Assembly (NCBI GenBank): GCA_903921965.1
Contig: CAIXSE010000090.1
Location: forward strand, 1-6,515
From: an uncultured Thermoleophilia bacterium
GTDB taxonomy: Bacteria > Actinomycetota > Thermoleophilia > UBA2241
DNA: 6,515 bases
Direction of reading: 5' to 3'
Below are positions 6,453-6,515 of the stretch, in pieces. Below the pieces are notes generated by a model. The model saw nothing but the letters and a program-made list of their open reading frames with translations. It was not told where the DNA came from and ran no database searches. Position 1 is the first letter of the stretch. Each line of letters starts with the position of its first letter. The translations under genes and the position numbers were made by a program.

Positions 6453-6508
6453 GGCCGGACCCGGCGCGCAGGCGGCGGGGCAAGGCCGGACCCCGCGCAG
6501 GCGGCGGG
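6453..6508. repeat. Imperfect tandem repeat, about 31-bp period
   Basis: The unit GGCCGGACCC followed by GCGCAGGCGGCGGG occurs at 6453-6479 and again at 6484-6508, with a 2-bp length difference in the middle. Only two units are in the window and the array may continue past the right edge. Function unknown. Confidence 0.6.
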
Positions 6509-6515
6509 CGCGGCA

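Larger units (their letters stand above)
6001..6515. other. Long non-coding upstream region of the decarboxylase operon
   Basis: About 515 bp without a convincing gene. Open frames here on both strands give only Arg/Pro/Gly/Ala-rich low-complexity peptides with no family likeness. Going upstream from the ATG, the stretch holds the ribosome site, a GC-rich self-complementary segment (6028-6033 pairs with 6046-6051), a mid-part of mixed sequence with a GCAGGC/GCCTGC pair (6155-6160 and 6181-6186), a C-tract cluster on the plus strand, an AT-richer island with an inverted repeat, and GC-rich hairpins and imperfect repeats at the right edge. The operon promoter must lie here or just beyond; no clear -35/-10 pair could be picked on the minus strand. 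An ATG at 6434 (+) is open to the right edge, but has no ribosome site and encodes only Arg/Gly-rich sequence. Confidence 0.6.

Noticed and set aside
2173..6483. Very long minus-strand open frame running in the lipoprotein frame across the antiporter and decarboxylase genes
   Set aside because: Its product upstream of the lipoprotein is Arg/Gly/Ala/Pro-rich and without family likeness, and it overlaps two well-supported genes in another frame. Only the last 150 codons, with signal and lipobox, are real. Long false frames are expected at this GC content.

Overview
The window is very GC-rich, with a strong G/C bias at third codon positions, GTG starts next to ATG starts, and long open shadow frames on both strands. 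This suggests a high-GC actinobacterium (Actinomycetota). That assignment rests on composition and gene style only; no rRNA or other marker gene is present.

Layout. Positions 1-193 (+) hold the last 63 codons of a DNA-3-methyladenine glycosylase I (Tag). It meets a four-gene minus-strand operon tail to tail, with a perfect 22-bp GC palindrome at the junction (192-213). The operon reads from right to left: an AdiA-type Orn/Lys/Arg decarboxylase (5999-3729), a GadC-type APC antiporter (3725-2169), a small lipoprotein (2172-1720) and a second, paralogous GadC-type antiporter (1723-221). The first junction is a 3-bp gap; the next two are ATGA and GTGA stop/start overlaps. All four genes are therefore almost certainly one transcript with coupled translation. 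Positions 6001-6515 contain no convincing gene. This stretch holds the ribosome binding site, a run of G-tracts on the sense strand that could form G-quadruplexes, an 18-bp direct repeat, an AT-richer island with an operator-like inverted repeat, and GC-rich hairpins and repeats near the right edge.

How the genes may work together. A PLP decarboxylase uses up a cytoplasmic proton by decarboxylating a basic amino acid (arginine is favoured from sequence likeness, lysine is possible). An antiporter then exchanges the amine product for fresh amino acid, as in the enterobacterial Adi, Cad and Gad acid-resistance or proton-motive systems. Three points are unusual: the decarboxylase is AdiA-like while both transporters resemble the glutamate:GABA antiporter family rather than AdiC; there are two antiporters; and an unrecognised lipoprotein is locked between them. 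This could be a variant amino-acid/amine exchange module with an envelope-anchored accessory protein.
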